DNA of 64,000 bases from Streptomyces sp. 11x1 (GCF_032598905.1 NZ_CP122458.1:8829001-8893000), one strand, 5' to 3'. Shown: positions 1-11,732, counted from the first letter of the stretch. The notes: generated from the sequence alone by a model not told the origin. Translations and numbers: made by a program.

Positions 1-6
1 GACACG

Positions 7-1206
7 GTGGAGGGCTGGGAGCGCTGGCGCGTCACACGTCGCGACTTCATGCCCGCGCCACGGCTGAGCCTGGCCGAATGGCGGCTGCTGAGCCCCAGGA
101 AGAAGTCCCTGCACGATCTGCACCGGTCGGCCACCCACGCCAATCTGCAATTGCTCCAGACCCCGATGGCCGATGCAGTCACCAAGCTGCTGCACGGACG
201 GGTCATGACCAATGCGCTCAAGCACAAGCCGACGACCCGAGCCGGAGTCATGGTCACGGGCGGGGGCTATCAGGGGAAAACGGAGACGGGTTGCGAGATC
301 CTGGCGACGTTCGAGGACATCTGGCGGGAACTGCACCGTCACCTCAACCCCGATGCCGTCCCTGGGGCCCGCGACCTGCACGTTCCCGTTGCCTACGTGC
401 AGACCCCGGTGACCGCGAAGCCGAAGAGCCTCTGCAAGGCCATCCTCAACTTCTACGGCGCCCAGCTGCACCCGCGCATGGACCTGCCCGACTTGCTCCG
501 GCAGGTCGCCGCCTCTCTGCATGACCATGGAACAAGGGCTCTTCTACTGGACGACATTACGAGGCTCCGCCTCCACCGGGCCGACGACCAGGACACTCTC
601 GACCTGATCCGGGCTTTCATGAGCATGCACGTCACTCTCGTACTCATCGGCGTCGATATCCCCGGATCGGGCCTGCTGCGAGAAGGCCGACATGATCCTG
701 ACACGGGCCAGGTGACGTTCCCGCCCGCCCAGCAGAGCAAAGTCCACGGGCGCGAGGCGACCCAGACCGAACGACGCTTCGACCTCGTCGAACTCGACCG
801 TTTCCGCTACGAAACCGACGAGGAGATTGCTGCCTGGATCGACCACCTCACCGGCGTCGAAGACCAGCTCAGGCTACTGAAGGCGCACAGAGGCATGCTT
901 ACCGCGGGCCGCATGCCCGAGTACCTCTTCGGGCGCACGAACGGCGTGGTCGGCCTACTGGAACGGCTGGTCGAAGACGGTTGCCAGGAAGCCATTGATT
1001 CCGAATTGGAGTGCCTGACCGAACCCCTCCTCGAAGGAATCGCCATCACGCTCGGGGACCCGTCTCGCGATCCCGGCGCTGGAGAGATCCCCGATACTCC
1101 ACCGACCGGGAGCGATACCGCTGCCAAGGACCGCCCGGTCAAACGCAAGCGTCCCCGGAACACGGTGTTCGACGATCACGGCCCTGCCGCGAGCACAGGA
1201 ACCTGA
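7..1206 (+). CDS. tniB: TniB-like AAA ATPase of a Tn7/Tn5053-type transposon
   Basis: ATP-dependent transposition regulator. TniB/TnsC proteins bind target DNA and license the transposase. The Walker A motif GGYQGKT lies near residue 85 and the Walker B ALLLDD near residue 180, followed by a conserved AAA core. Length is about 399 residues, normal for TniB. The reading frame is open to the window edge, so the true start may lie upstream; GTG at 7 and ATG at 49 are the candidates inside the window. It ends 14 bases before tniQ and is probably co-transcribed with it. The transposase gene (tniA) would be expected just upstream, outside the window. Third codon positions are less uniformly G/C than in the following arg genes, which fits a transferred element. 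Confidence 0.85.
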   Translation: MEGWERWRVTRRDFMPAPRLSLAEWRLLSPRKKSLHDLHRSATHANLQLLQTPMADAVTKLLHGRVMTNALKHKPTTRAGVMVTGGGYQGKTETGCEILATFEDIWRELHRHLNPDAVPGARDLHVPVAYVQTPVTAKPKSLCKAILNFYGAQLHPRMDLPDLLRQVAASLHDHGTRALLLDDITRLRLHRADDQDTLDLIRAFMSMHVTLVLIGVDIPGSGLLREGRHDPDTGQVTFPPAQQSKVHGREATQTERRFDLVELDRFRYETDEEIAAWIDHLTGVEDQLRLLKAHRGMLTAGRMPEYLFGRTNGVVGLLERLVEDGCQEAIDSELECLTEPLLEGIAITLGDPSRDPGAGEIPDTPPTGSDTAAKDRPVKRKRPRNTVFDDHGPAASTGT

Positions 1207-1220
1207 GGATCGGAACCGTG

Positions 1221-2360
1221 ATGCACCCACTGCCTCGGAGCCTGGAGCCGATCCCAGAAGAGTCCCTCGTCGGCTACCTGCTGCGGCTCACTCACCGTAT
1301 TGGCGTCCCACCGTTGCATCTTGTCCGCATGCTCGGCTGGCAGACGGGCTTCTTCGGCAATCGTTTCAGCAGGTCGGTGCTATTCGAACTCGATGATCCT
1401 CATATCGCTGATCTTGCTCGGCTGACTCGGCTCACCGCGGAGGAAGCTTCGGATCTAACCCTGTCGTCGTGGAAGGGCCGCTATCCACCGATCCGGCGGT
1501 CTCTCGCGAACGGCATCTCATCAGCACGGCCAGACGGATGGTTGTTCCTCAGCAACCCGAGGTTCTGCCCGCGATGTCTGGCAGGCGATGGATCGTCAGC
1601 TCAAGAGCTCCACGGAGGGCCGTGGAGGAAGTCCTGGCACCTTCCCATCGTCTTCATATGCGCCGAGCATCGAGCCTTCCTCCAGTCTCGCTGCCCGCAG
1701 TGCGAGCATTCCTGGAGCGGCTCGCCCCTGCTGATCCAGCGTCCGAACGACGCCACCCTTCATCCCGCTCAATGCCGACGGACGTTCCCCGACCCGACCG
1801 TCCCCAAGCGGAAAACGAGAGCGTGCGGATACCGGCTTGATCAAATACCTCACACCTCCGACACCAGGCCGCAGCCCCCACCGCACCTCATCAGGTTCCA
1901 GCAGGACATCCTTCGCCGACTTGACTCCTCCGCCCCGGCTCAGGCTGCCGCCGAGTACTTCACAGATTTGCGGCTGGTGGCCGATTTGCTCAGCGCCTCC
2001 TGGCCTCAGGCCCAGGAACTCGTTGACACCGGCCTTGCCGGACATGTGACTGCCCACGTCCACGAACGGGCTGCAGAACACCGCGGCACCAGCAGCAACC
2101 CACACCGCTATCAGGTCATCGACGCAGCACCTCGTGACGCGGTTGCATGCGCAGGGCTCCTGCAGGCCGCGCAGAGAGTGCTCGCCGAGAGCGATCTATC
2201 CGACACGCTCGCCCCCCTCGTTCAGGCGGCCTTCCGAGAACGGGGAGCCAGGTTCGCCTGGACTACCGCGTTCGCACGACATGAGGACGCTTGTTCCGAA
2301 CGTATGAGGACCTCCGCTGAGCCTCTCACTGAGGTTCCCCCACTGTGCGGGAGGTGCTGA
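1221..2360 (+). pseudogene. tniQ: tniQ, 5' part, interrupted by IS3 element
   Basis: TniQ/TnsD family proteins recognise the target site and recruit the ATPase. The N-terminus carries the family signature around residues 7-35 (EPIPEESLVGYLLRL), followed by a zinc-binding region with CPRC, CAEH and CPQC pairs near residues 120-165. The ATG at 1221 follows the tniB stop closely. The gene's own sequence ends at 2329; the last ten codons before the stop at 2358 are read from the inserted element. Joining 1221-2329 to 3656-4385, with one copy of the 3-bp duplication, restores a single open frame of about 612 residues. The insertion was therefore recent and has not been followed by further decay. 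Confidence 0.85.
2330..2353 (+). repeat. IS3 left inverted repeat
   Basis: Starts TGAGGTTCCCCC and matches the reverse complement of 3629-3652 at about 19 of 24 positions. Lies at the orfB (3') end of the element. Confidence 0.9.
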
Positions 2361-3278
2361 TCAGCTGGTCAGAGTGGGTTGACGGGTGTTCAGGTTCGTC
2401 GGTTCGGCCGTCGCCTGCTTGGTGTAGTGCTTCTCCTCGAACTCGATCGGACTGAGCCAGCCGAGCCGTTGCTGGATGCGCCGGGAGTTATAGAAGCCGT
2501 CGATGTACTCGAAGAGCGCGAGGTTCGCCTCGGCACGTGTGGCGAAGACGCGACCGCGCACGCACTCCGTCTTGATCAGCATCCACAGGTTCTCCGCGAG
2601 CGCGTTGTCGAACGAGTCCCCGACCGACCCCATGGACGCCTGAACTCCCGCTCTCACCAGACGAGTTGTGAGCTTGATAGACGTATATTGACAGCCGTGG
2701 TCGGCGTGATGGATCAGCTTGCCGGGCTCGACCTCGCGGGACGCGAGCGCGTACTCCAGCGTGGTCAGCACCAGGTCCGCGTCCGCACGGGCCGAGGTCT
2801 CCCAGGCCACCACACGGCGGGAGAACGCGTCCCGGATCGCCGAGAGCCACAACGGGCCCTCGCCGGTCGGGATCATCGTCAGGTCGGTGACCCACAGCCG
2901 GTTCGGCCCGGGTGCGGTGAAGTCCCGCTCCACCAGGTCCGGGGCGAGCGTGGCCTTCGGATCCCGGCGCGTGAAGCCCTTCCGCCTCGGGCTCACACCC
3001 GCGATGTCGGCCTCGCGCATCAGCCGCTCGACGCGTTTGCGCCCGACGTGGACGCCCTCCCGCTTGAGGACGGCGTGCACGCGCGGTGAGCCGTAGACGC
3101 CACCGGAATCCGTGTGGATCTCCTTGATCCGCTCGGTCAGCTCGACGTCACGCTGACGCCGTTCGCACGGCTCGCGCTCGGCGCGGCGCCAGCGGTAGTA
3201 GGTGGAGGAGGGGATGTGCAGTTCCCGAAGTACGCACTCGACTCCCAGGCGGGGATGCTCGTCGAGGAGCGCCGTCAC
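2361..3278 (-). CDS. IS3-family transposase OrfB (DDE integrase domain)
   Basis: Catalytic subunit of the IS3 transposase. Residues about 1-55 match the HTH_21-type linker (CVLRELHIPSSTYYRW); the rve/DDE core follows. The acidic triad is visible as D in WVTDLT, D in HHADHGCQY and E in AENLWMLIKTE, with the usual spacing. The second motif reads HADHGCQY instead of the more common HSDRGSQY. Alone it would start at GTG 3278, overlapping the orfA stop by GTGA. As in the family, the functional product is more likely an OrfAB fusion of about 407 residues made by -1 frameshifting at 3308-3314. It reads into tniQ sequence only at its terminal inverted repeat. Confidence 0.92.
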   Translation of the reverse strand: MTALLDEHPRLGVECVLRELHIPSSTYYRWRRAEREPCERRQRDVELTERIKEIHTDSGGVYGSPRVHAVLKREGVHVGRKRVERLMREADIAGVSPRRKGFTRRDPKATLAPDLVERDFTAPGPNRLWVTDLTMIPTGEGPLWLSAIRDAFSRRVVAWETSARADADLVLTTLEYALASREVEPGKLIHHADHGCQYTSIKLTTRLVRAGVQASMGSVGDSFDNALAENLWMLIKTECVRGRVFATRAEANLALFEYIDGFYNSRRIQQRLGWLSPIEFEEKHYTKQATAEPTNLNTRQPTLTS

Positions 3279-3583
3279 CTGGGCCGGGTCGGGTCGAGTT
3301 GCGCCGCGAAAAAAGCCGAGGCCGTCCGCAGCACGTCGTTGGCCCGCTTGAGCTGGGCGTTCTCCTTGCGCAGAGCCACCAGCTCGGCCCGCTCGTCGGT
3401 GGTGAGCCGATCGTCGCGCTCGCCGGCGTCCGCCTCGGCCTGACGGATCCAGCCGCGCAGGGCCTCCGGGTGCACGCCGAGGTCGACGGCCAGCTTCTTG
3501 ATCTGCGGCCTCGGCTCCGTAGTGCGATACATCCGCACCGCACGCTCACGCAACTCCAACGAGTACTTCCTGGGTGCAGCCAT
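3275..3583 (-). CDS. IS3-family transposase OrfA (HTH)
   Basis: DNA-binding subunit of about 102 residues. The N-terminal helix-turn-helix (KYSLELRERAVRMY onward) is of the Transposase_8 type, followed by a leucine-zipper-like coiled coil (LVALRKENAQLKRAN) that in this family mediates multimerisation. ATG 3583 is chosen because a GAGGAG ribosome-binding site precedes it; an upstream in-frame ATG at 3637 would lie within the terminal repeat region. It ends 32 bases past the slippery heptamer, the layout expected for programmed frameshifting into orfB. Confidence 0.9.
   Translation of the reverse strand: MAAPRKYSLELRERAVRMYRTTEPRPQIKKLAVDLGVHPEALRGWIRQAEADAGERDDRLTTDERAELVALRKENAQLKRANDVLRTASAFFAAQLDPTRPR
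3308..3314 (-). other. -1 frameshift slippery heptamer T TTT TTC
   Basis: On the minus strand, the orfA codons GCT TTT TTC contain the canonical X XXY YYZ heptamer in the zero frame. A -1 slip here continues in the orfB frame with no stop before the first OrfB residue. Confidence 0.75.
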
Positions 3584-3628
3584 GGTCGATGCTCCTCTCA
3601 TGAGAACCATCTGACCCTCTGTCACCTC

Positions 3629-3652
3629 TTCCCGCATCTCGGGGGAACCTCA
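3629..3652 (-). repeat. IS3 right inverted repeat
   Basis: Reads TGAGGTTCCCCC from the outer end on the minus strand; counterpart of 2330-2353. Lies upstream of orfA and would carry the element's promoter region. Confidence 0.9.
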
Positions 3653-3655
3653 CAC

Positions 3656-4385
3656 CCGCACGTTTCGCAAGAACGGCGGACCGCAGGGCACTCGCGCCGC
3701 AGTCCGCGACGACTACCGGCCCGAGAACATCCCTGCCTATCTGGAGCCAGACTGGTTCGAGCGTCACTTCGCCCACCTGACCGGCGTCCCTCCCAGGACG
3801 CTCCGCCGGTCGGCCGCAGTCCGACTCGTTCAGTGGGTCACGGGAGGGTCGATGGGAGCTGCCGCGACCTACCTTGGTATCAACCCTGCGGGCAACCAGT
3901 ACCAGCCGGTGAACAATGCCCGGGCCTGGCACCGCGAAGGGTTCGTCCCGGCCGACTTCGAAAGGGCACTCCAGTCTCTGGCACAAGAGTTGGGGGCCCC
4001 TCGACGCCCGCTTATCAACTATCAGCAGAGACGAGAAGTGCTCCGAGAATGGATCTTCAGCCCAGAAGCCTGGGACACCCTCGTCAGGGGACTTCCTCCC
4101 CACAACGGATGGCCAGCAGCTGTCGATGACCGGAAACGTCAAGCCGCATCGATCTTTGTCTGGACTGAAGCCACTCGGGGCGAGCACCGCTTTGCTCCAC
4201 GCCCGCTCGAAGCGGAGCAACCCGAGCACATCCGACAGGAGTGGGCGAGCCGTCGCAATACGACATGGTTCCAGCTCACCCGAGTCGATGCGCGCGGGCA
4301 CTACGCTGACCTGCGAAAAGCACTCACTGAGCACGCCCGGCAACTCGCCCGAGACGTCGACGCCGGAAGGCCCCTCGCCAACTGA
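3656..4385 (+). pseudogene. tniQ: tniQ, 3' part, downstream of the IS3 insertion
   Basis: Continues the tniQ frame exactly once the IS and one CAC copy are removed; the whole segment is open to the TGA at 4383-4385. It holds the C-terminal domain, starting RTFRKNGGPQG and including TYLGINPAGNQY, and is rich in polar and aromatic residues like other TnsD/TniQ C-termini, which usually carry target-DNA recognition. It has no good start of its own near 3656; an internal ATG at 3852 could be used but has no convincing ribosome-binding site. It ends only about 84 bases before the argC operator. Confidence 0.8.
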
Positions 4386-4468
4386 GACGCTCAGCCCCGC
4401 CAAGTCAGGCACTCATCCGCCAGATCGGCTGCTCAGTCTCACCGACCCTCGCGCGCGGCGGAGACAAG

Positions 4469-6722
<2,254 letters not shown>

Positions 6723-6726
<4 letters not shown>

Positions 6727-7637
6727 GCAACACACCCGCGCGGAAGCACACCGCCCTTCCCAAGGCCCAGATCCTCATCGAGGCGCTGCCCTGGCTGGTC
6801 CGGCACAACGGCAAGACCGTCGTCATCAAGTTCGGCGGCAACGCCATGATCGACGAAGATCTGAAAGCCGCGTTCGCCCAGGACGTCGTCTTCCTGCACC
6901 ACGCCGGCCTCAAGCCGGTCGTCGTGCACGGCGGCGGCCCGCAGATCAGCGCCGCCCTCGACCGGCACGGCATCGTCAGCGAGTTCAGGGCCGGCCTGCG
7001 CGTCACCACCGAGGACGCCATGGACGTCGTACGCATGGTGCTCGCCGGACAGGTGCAGCGCGAGCTGGTCGGACTGCTCAATCAGCACGGGCCGCTCGCC
7101 GTCGGACTGACCGGCGAGGACGCGCACACCATCACCGCCACGAAGCACCAGCCCGAGATCGACGGCGAACTGGTCGACATCGGACGGGTGGGCGAGATCA
7201 CCTCGATCGACACGGGCGCGATCGAGGCACTCCTCGCCGACGGCCGCATCCCGGTCGTCTCCTCGATCGCCCGTAGCCAGGACGACGGACATGTCTACAA
7301 CGTCAATGCTGATACGGCGGCTGCGGCACTCGCTGCTGCGCTGGGCGCCGAGACCCTCATGGTCCTCACCGACGTCGAGGGCCTCTACGAGGACTGGCCC
7401 AACAGCGACGAGGTGATCAGCCGCCTCACCGCTTCCCAACTGGAGAAGCTGCTGCCGGAGTTGTCCTCCGGCATGGTGCCGAAGATGCAGGGCTGCCTGC
7501 ACGCCGTCCGGGGCGGCGTCCGGACCGCGCGCGTCATCGACGGCCGGGTCCAGCACTCGATCCTGCTGGAGATCTTCACCGACGAGGGCATCGGCACGAT
7601 GGTCGTGCCGGATGCGGAAGAGGGGGACGCCGAATGA
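6723..7637 (+). CDS. argB: Acetylglutamate kinase
   Basis: Phosphorylates N-acetyl-L-glutamate with ATP, the controlled step of the pathway and normally inhibited by arginine. It belongs to the amino-acid kinase fold. Visible motifs are VIKFGGNAM (phosphate binding), VVHGGGPQI (acetylglutamate binding) and [11 protein letters not shown] (nucleotide binding). The 304-residue length and an N-terminal extension before the KFGG motif suit the arginine-sensitive, hexameric type. ATG 6723 overlaps the argJ stop. The stop overlaps argD by ATGA. Confidence 0.97.
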
Positions 7638-8851
7638 CCGCCAACGAGGAGCTGGCCCAGCGGTGGCGGGGCTCGCTGATGAACAACTACGGCACCCCGA
7701 AGCTCTCCCTGGTCCGCGGCGCGGGCACCCGGGTGTGGGACGCCGACGGCAAGGAGTACGTCGACTACGTCGGCGGTATCGCGGTCAACGCGCTCGGCCA
7801 CGCCCACCCGGCGATCGTCGAGGCGGTCAGCACCCAGATCGCCTCCCTCGGCCATGTCTCCAACCTGTTCGTCGCCGAGCCGCCCGTCGCCCTCGCCGAA
7901 CGGCTCCTGGAGCACTTCGGCCGCGACGGCAAGGTCTTCTTCTGCAACTCGGGCGCCGAGGCCAACGAGGGCGCGTTCAAGATCGGCCGGCTGACCGGGC
8001 GGACCCACATGGTCGCCACCGAGGGCGGCTTCCACGGCCGGACCATGGGTGCCCTCGCCCTCACCGGCCAGCCCGGCAAGCAGACCGGCTTCCACCCGCT
8101 GCCCGGTGACGTCACCCACGTCCCCTACGGCGACGCGCAGGCCCTCGCCGCGGCCGTGACCGAGGAGACCGCGCTCGTCATCATCGAACCCGTCCAGGGT
8201 GAGAAGGGCGTCGTCGTCCCGCCGCCCGGCTATCTGAAGGCCGCGCGAGCCATCACGGCCGCCACCGGCTCGCTGCTGGTCCTCGACGAGGTGCAGACCG
8301 GCGTCGGCCGGACCGGACACTGGTTCGAGTACCAGGCCCACGAGGGCGTCCTGCCGGACGTCGTCACCCTCGCCAAGGGCCTCGGCGGCGGACTGCCGCT
8401 GGGCGCGACCGTGGCCTTCGGGCGGGCCGCCGAGCTGCTCCAGCCCGGCCAGCACGGGACCACCTTCGGCGGCAACCCGGTCGCCTGCGCCGCCGGCCTC
8501 GCCGTCCTGGAGACCATTCGGGCGGAAGGGCTGCTGGAGAACGTCAAGCGGCAGAGCGAGAAGCTGCGCGACGGGATCGAGTCCCTCGGCGACCCGATGA
8601 TCGACCATGTCCGTGGCGCGGGCCTCCTGCTGGGTATCGTGCTCACCGAGCCCCTCGCGCCCCTGGCGCAACAGGCCGCTCAGGACGCCGGTTTCCTGGT
8701 GAACGCGCCCGCCCCCGATGTCGTACGGCTGATGCCCGCGCTCAACATCGGTGACGCCGAGGTGGACGCCCTCCTCCAGGCCCTGCCCGGCATCCTCGAC
8801 GCGGCGCGGGCGGCACACGAAGCCAGTGGGGACGGACGAGCCGGAGAATGA
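7634..8851 (+). CDS. argD: Acetylornithine aminotransferase
   Basis: PLP-dependent class-III aminotransferase that converts N-acetylglutamate semialdehyde to N-acetylornithine with glutamate as amino donor. The PLP lysine lies in TLAKGLGGG, at about residue 248. The [12 protein letters not shown] motif and [13 protein letters not shown] are conserved. 405 residues, typical. It starts inside the argB stop (ATGA) and is followed 7 bases later by argR. Confidence 0.96.
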   Translation: MTANEELAQRWRGSLMNNYGTPKLSLVRGAGTRVWDADGKEYVDYVGGIAVNALGHAHPAIVEAVSTQIASLGHVSNLFVAEPPVALAERLLEHFGRDGKVFFCNSGAEANEGAFKIGRLTGRTHMVATEGGFHGRTMGALALTGQPGKQTGFHPLPGDVTHVPYGDAQALAAAVTEETALVIIEPVQGEKGVVVPPPGYLKAARAITAATGSLLVLDEVQTGVGRTGHWFEYQAHEGVLPDVVTLAKGLGGGLPLGATVAFGRAAELLQPGQHGTTFGGNPVACAAGLAVLETIRAEGLLENVKRQSEKLRDGIESLGDPMIDHVRGAGLLLGIVLTEPLAPLAQQAAQDAGFLVNAPAPDVVRLMPALNIGDAEVDALLQALPGILDAARAAHEASGDGRAGE

Positions 8852-8858
8852 GACGACG

Positions 8859-9401
8859 ATGAGCCAGGCGCAGGAGCACGACCAGGCGGGGCCCGCGGTG
8901 CCGCAGACCCGTACCGCCCGCCACCGGCGGATCGTCGACATCCTCAACCGGCAACCCGTGCGGTCGCAGAGCCAGTTGGCGAAGCTGCTGTCCGACGACG
9001 GGCTGAGCGTCACACAGGCGACGCTCAGCCGGGATCTGGACGAGCTGAACGCGGTGAAGATCCGCAACACCGACGGCGACCTCATCTACGCGGTGCCGAG
9101 CGAGGGGGGGTTCCGTACGCCTCGGGCTCCGCTGGGGGAGTCGGCGAAGGAGGAGCGGATGCGGCGGCTCTCCGCGGAGCTGCTGATCTCCGCCGAGGCC
9201 TCCGCGAACCTGGTCGTGCTCCGCACGCCGCCGGGTGCGGCCCAGTTCCTGGCCTCGGCCATCGACCAGGCCGAACTGCACGACATCCTGGGCACGATCG
9301 CGGGCGACGACACGTTGCTGCTGATCAGCCGGGATCCGGTGGGGGGCCAGGCCCTGGCCGACCATTTGCTGCGGCTCGCTCAGAATGGGAACGGCCACTG
9401 A
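8859..9401 (+). CDS. argR: Arginine repressor ArgR
   Basis: Hexameric repressor that binds ARG boxes with arginine. The N-terminal winged helix (residues about 18-85) shows SQSQLAKLL and the recognition motif TQATLSRDL. The C-terminal oligomerisation and arginine-binding domain has [10 protein letters not shown]. Streptomyces-type N-terminal tail of about 17 residues. ATG 8859 is chosen because upstream in-frame codons lie inside argD. As last gene of the operon it would regulate itself, argC and argH (boxes at 4469 and 15504). 180 residues. Confidence 0.95.
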   Translation: MSQAQEHDQAGPAVPQTRTARHRRIVDILNRQPVRSQSQLAKLLSDDGLSVTQATLSRDLDELNAVKIRNTDGDLIYAVPSEGGFRTPRAPLGESAKEERMRRLSAELLISAEASANLVVLRTPPGAAQFLASAIDQAELHDILGTIAGDDTLLLISRDPVGGQALADHLLRLAQNGNGH

Positions 9402-9450
9402 GGGGGTGGGTTTCGCGGGGACACCGACCGCGGGTCCGTCGTGGCCGGTC

Positions 9451-9479
9451 GCGCAGTTCCCCGCGCCCCTGAAAGACGG
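9451..9479. repeat. Dispersed intergenic repeat A, copy 1
   Basis: Carries the core GCGCAGTTCCCCGCGCCCCT, found again (either orientation) at about 17058, 20510, 20622, 24140 and 56831. It lies between the convergent genes argR and apbE, probably a terminator-type module. The remainder of 9402-9688 holds repeat B and no gene. Confidence 0.7.
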
Positions 9480-9535
9480 GCTGCGGCCGCTTTCCCTGAA
9501 AGGGGCTGCGCCCGCCCTTCAACCTGCCGTCGTTG

Positions 9536-9632
9536 CTGCGGGCAGTCGTGCCGCTGGGGCGATGGGGGCACCTCCAGCTCGAGCGAAGCCGAGAGTGGGG
9601 GAGGGTGGGCGCAGGCGGCACCCTGTCAGCGC
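9536..9632. repeat. Dispersed intergenic repeat B, copy 1 (full length)
   Basis: About 95 bp containing GGGGGCACCTCC, CTCGAGCGAAGC and GAGAGTGGGGGAGGG. The CCTCC and GGGGGAGG arms can form a hairpin around the CTCGAGCGAAGC loop. Further copies are at 17174, 34996 and, without the hairpin core, 40621. It lies between convergent genes. Confidence 0.7.
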
Positions 9633-9688
9633 CGGTGAGCGCCCCCACCCCGGCTCAGCCCCAGTACGCAGCGAAGTACAGCCGCCGC

Positions 9689-10483
9689 TCAGCCGAGTCG
9701 CGCTGCCAACCCACTCGTGCAGCGGACCTCATCCCCTGCCGTGATCAGCAGCGCTTCCGCGTCCTCCAGCGACTCCAGCCACGCCAGGCCCTCCCTGGAG
9801 CCCATCGCGAACGCCGCCGTGGCCCAGCAGTCCGCCCAGGTGAGACTGGGGGCCACGACCGTCACCGAGACCAGGTCGGTCACGGCGGACTTGCCCGTGC
9901 GGGGGTCGACGATATGCGCGCCCCGCTCCGCCGTACCGGACGTGGCGACGGCCAGGCGATCCGCGCCGGCGGCCGTGACGACCGCGGCCAGCCCCCCGGG
10001 CCGGAGGGGATCGGCGACGCCCACGCGCCACGGCCGGTCCGGTCCGGGGACACCGCACAGCTGCACGTCGCCGCCCCCGTTCACGCTCACCCCGACCGCC
10101 CCGGCCTCGACCAGCCGCAGCGCGGCCCGCTCGGTGGCCCACCCCTTCACGAGGCCGGTCGGATCGAAACGGCCCTCGTACGTCGCACTGAACCAGCCGT
10201 CGCTCACCCGCTCGGCCTCGGCGCACAGGTGGAGCACCTCGGCGACCTCGGCGTCGCACTCCTCGATCGTCACCTCGCCCCGGGCGAGCCGGGAGATCTG
10301 GCTGTGCTCGCGATAGGTGCTGAACACCTCGTCGACGGCGTGGAGTCCGGCCACCGCTTCCGCGAGCGCGGCCCGGACCGCCGTGGGCTCGCCTCCTCGG
10401 ACGTCGAAGGAGAAGACAGTGCCCATGACCTCCTCGGCGTGGCGCAGCGGGGAGGGCGCGGGGGCCCCGGCGGGTTCGGCCAT
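9689..10483 (-). CDS. apbE: ApbE-family FAD:protein FMN transferase
   Basis: Attaches FMN, taken from FAD, to a threonine of FMN-binding-domain proteins. Recognisable motifs are EEVMGTVFSF at the N-terminus, SVNGGGDVQL, and the metal-binding ADCWATAAFAMG near the C-terminus. 264 residues, slightly short for the family. ATG 10483 lies 4 bases after the stop of the upstream FMN-domain gene, so translation is probably coupled. No signal peptide or lipobox is visible, unlike many exported ApbE proteins, so attachment may occur in the cytoplasm unless the start is misplaced. The obvious substrate is the neighbouring triple-repeat protein. Confidence 0.9.
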   Translation of the reverse strand: MAEPAGAPAPSPLRHAEEVMGTVFSFDVRGGEPTAVRAALAEAVAGLHAVDEVFSTYREHSQISRLARGEVTIEECDAEVAEVLHLCAEAERVSDGWFSATYEGRFDPTGLVKGWATERAALRLVEAGAVGVSVNGGGDVQLCGVPGPDRPWRVGVADPLRPGGLAAVVTAAGADRLAVATSGTAERGAHIVDPRTGKSAVTDLVSVTVVAPSLTWADCWATAAFAMGSREGLAWLESLEDAEALLITAGDEVRCTSGLAARLG

Positions 10484-10487
10484 CGGA

Positions 10488-11576
10488 TCAGCCGGCCTGG
10501 TCCAGTGCGGACTGGAGGGACTGCTTGTAGCCACCGCTGGTGTACGTGGCGCCTGAGACAGCATCGATGTCAGCGCTCCCTGCCGAGACGGCGTTCTGGT
10601 TGAGCTCGGGGATGGCGGTGCCGCTGATCTGGGTCGAACGGCCGCCGCTGGGCTGCTGCAGCGCCTCAGCGCTTGTGATCTTGCCGTCGGTGACCGTGAC
10701 ACGGACCTGGACCGGGCCGTAGTCCGTCTGGATCGTGGAACCGGTGAGCACCTGGGTGCCCGTCGCCTGCCCGGCCCCGGAGCCCCCGCCGTCCTCGGCG
10801 CCGCCACCCGCGTCCGCGGAGCCGCCCGCCTCGACCTCGGACCCGGAGCCCTGCGCGTTGCCGGCCTGGTCCAGTGCGGACTGGAGGGACTCCTTGTAGC
10901 CGGCGCTGGTGTAGGTCGCGCCCGAGACCGCGTCGATGTCGGCGCTACCGGCCGCCACGGCCGCCTGGTTGAGCTTCGGCACCGAGTCGCCGGTGATCTG
11001 GGTGGAGCGGCCGCCGCTCGGGGCCTGGATCGCCTCGGCGCCTGTGATCTTCCCACCGCTGACCGTGATCCGGACCTGCACCGGCCCGTAGTCGGTCTGC
11101 ACGGTGGTCCCCGTGAGCACCTGGGCGCCCGGGTCCTGCGCGTTGCCGGCCTGGTCCAGTGCGGACTGGAGGGACTCCTTGTAGCCGGCGCTGGTGTAGG
11201 TCGCACCCGAGACCGCGTCGATCTCGGCGCTGCCCGCGGCCACGGCCGCCTGGTTGAGCTTCGGGATCGCGTCGGAGCTGATCTGCGTGGAGCGGCCGCC
11301 GCTGGGCTGCTGCACCGTCTCGGCATTGGTGATCTTGCCGCCGTTGACGGTGATCCGGACCTGCACCGGCCCGTAGTCGGTCTGGACGGCGGTGCCCGTG
11401 AGGGTCTGCGCGCCGGCCGCCACCCCGCCCTGTGCCGAAGGAGCGCCCCCTGCCGCTCCCGCCTGGACCGAACCGGCCGGGTCGGAGGCCGGCTTCAGCG
11501 ACAGCAGCAGCACGATGCCGGACACGGTGGCGGCGGTGGCGAGCAGGGTCCGCCGGATGGGGTGGCTCTTCTTCAT
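10488..11576 (-). CDS. Secreted/membrane-anchored protein with three FMN-binding domains
   Basis: Predicted extracytoplasmic electron carrier. Residues about 8-30 form one hydrophobic segment (signal peptide or anchor), followed by a disordered stretch. Three FMN_bind domains of about 85 residues follow, each starting TGxxxQTDYGPVQVR and ending with DAVSGATYTS. That threonine is in the sequence context where ApbE attaches FMN in NqrC/RnfG-type domains, so up to three covalent flavins are expected. Domains 2 and 3 are separated by a Gly/Ala/Glu linker. ATG 11576 has an AAGGAG site. 362 residues. It lies between a ferric-reductase-like gene and apbE on one strand. Confidence 0.88.
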   Translation of the reverse strand: MKKSHPIRRTLLATAATVSGIVLLLSLKPASDPAGSVQAGAAGGAPSAQGGVAAGAQTLTGTAVQTDYGPVQVRITVNGGKITNAETVQQPSGGRSTQISSDAIPKLNQAAVAAGSAEIDAVSGATYTSAGYKESLQSALDQAGNAQDPGAQVLTGTTVQTDYGPVQVRITVSGGKITGAEAIQAPSGGRSTQITGDSVPKLNQAAVAAGSADIDAVSGATYTSAGYKESLQSALDQAGNAQGSGSEVEAGGSADAGGGAEDGGGSGAGQATGTQVLTGSTIQTDYGPVQVRVTVTDGKITSAEALQQPSGGRSTQISGTAIPELNQNAVSAGSADIDAVSGATYTSGGYKQSLQSALDQAG

Positions 11577-11732
11577 CGCTCCTTCAGCTCCTGAAGTGTG
11601 AAGTCTCGCGGGGGAGACCCGTCGGGCGAACCCGCGGGAAACCATGGCCAGAAGTCGGGGTGGGGCAGGTGGTGGCGACCGGCGGCTGGAACGGTCGGTC
11701 GGATGGGGATACGCGGCGAGCGGCCCCGCCGC

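Larger units (their letters stand above)
2330..3652 (-). mobile_element. IS3-family insertion sequence, complete (1323 bp)
   Basis: The ends are imperfect inverted repeats beginning TGAGGTTCCCCC on both sides (12 identical bases, then a second matching block TGCGGGA). The flanks carry the direct repeat CAC at 2327-2329 and 3653-3655, the 3-bp target duplication usual for IS3 elements. Inside are two overlapping minus-strand frames (orfA, orfB) with a -1 slippery site between them. It has inserted into tniQ. All parts needed for transposition look intact, so the element may still be active. Confidence 0.93.
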
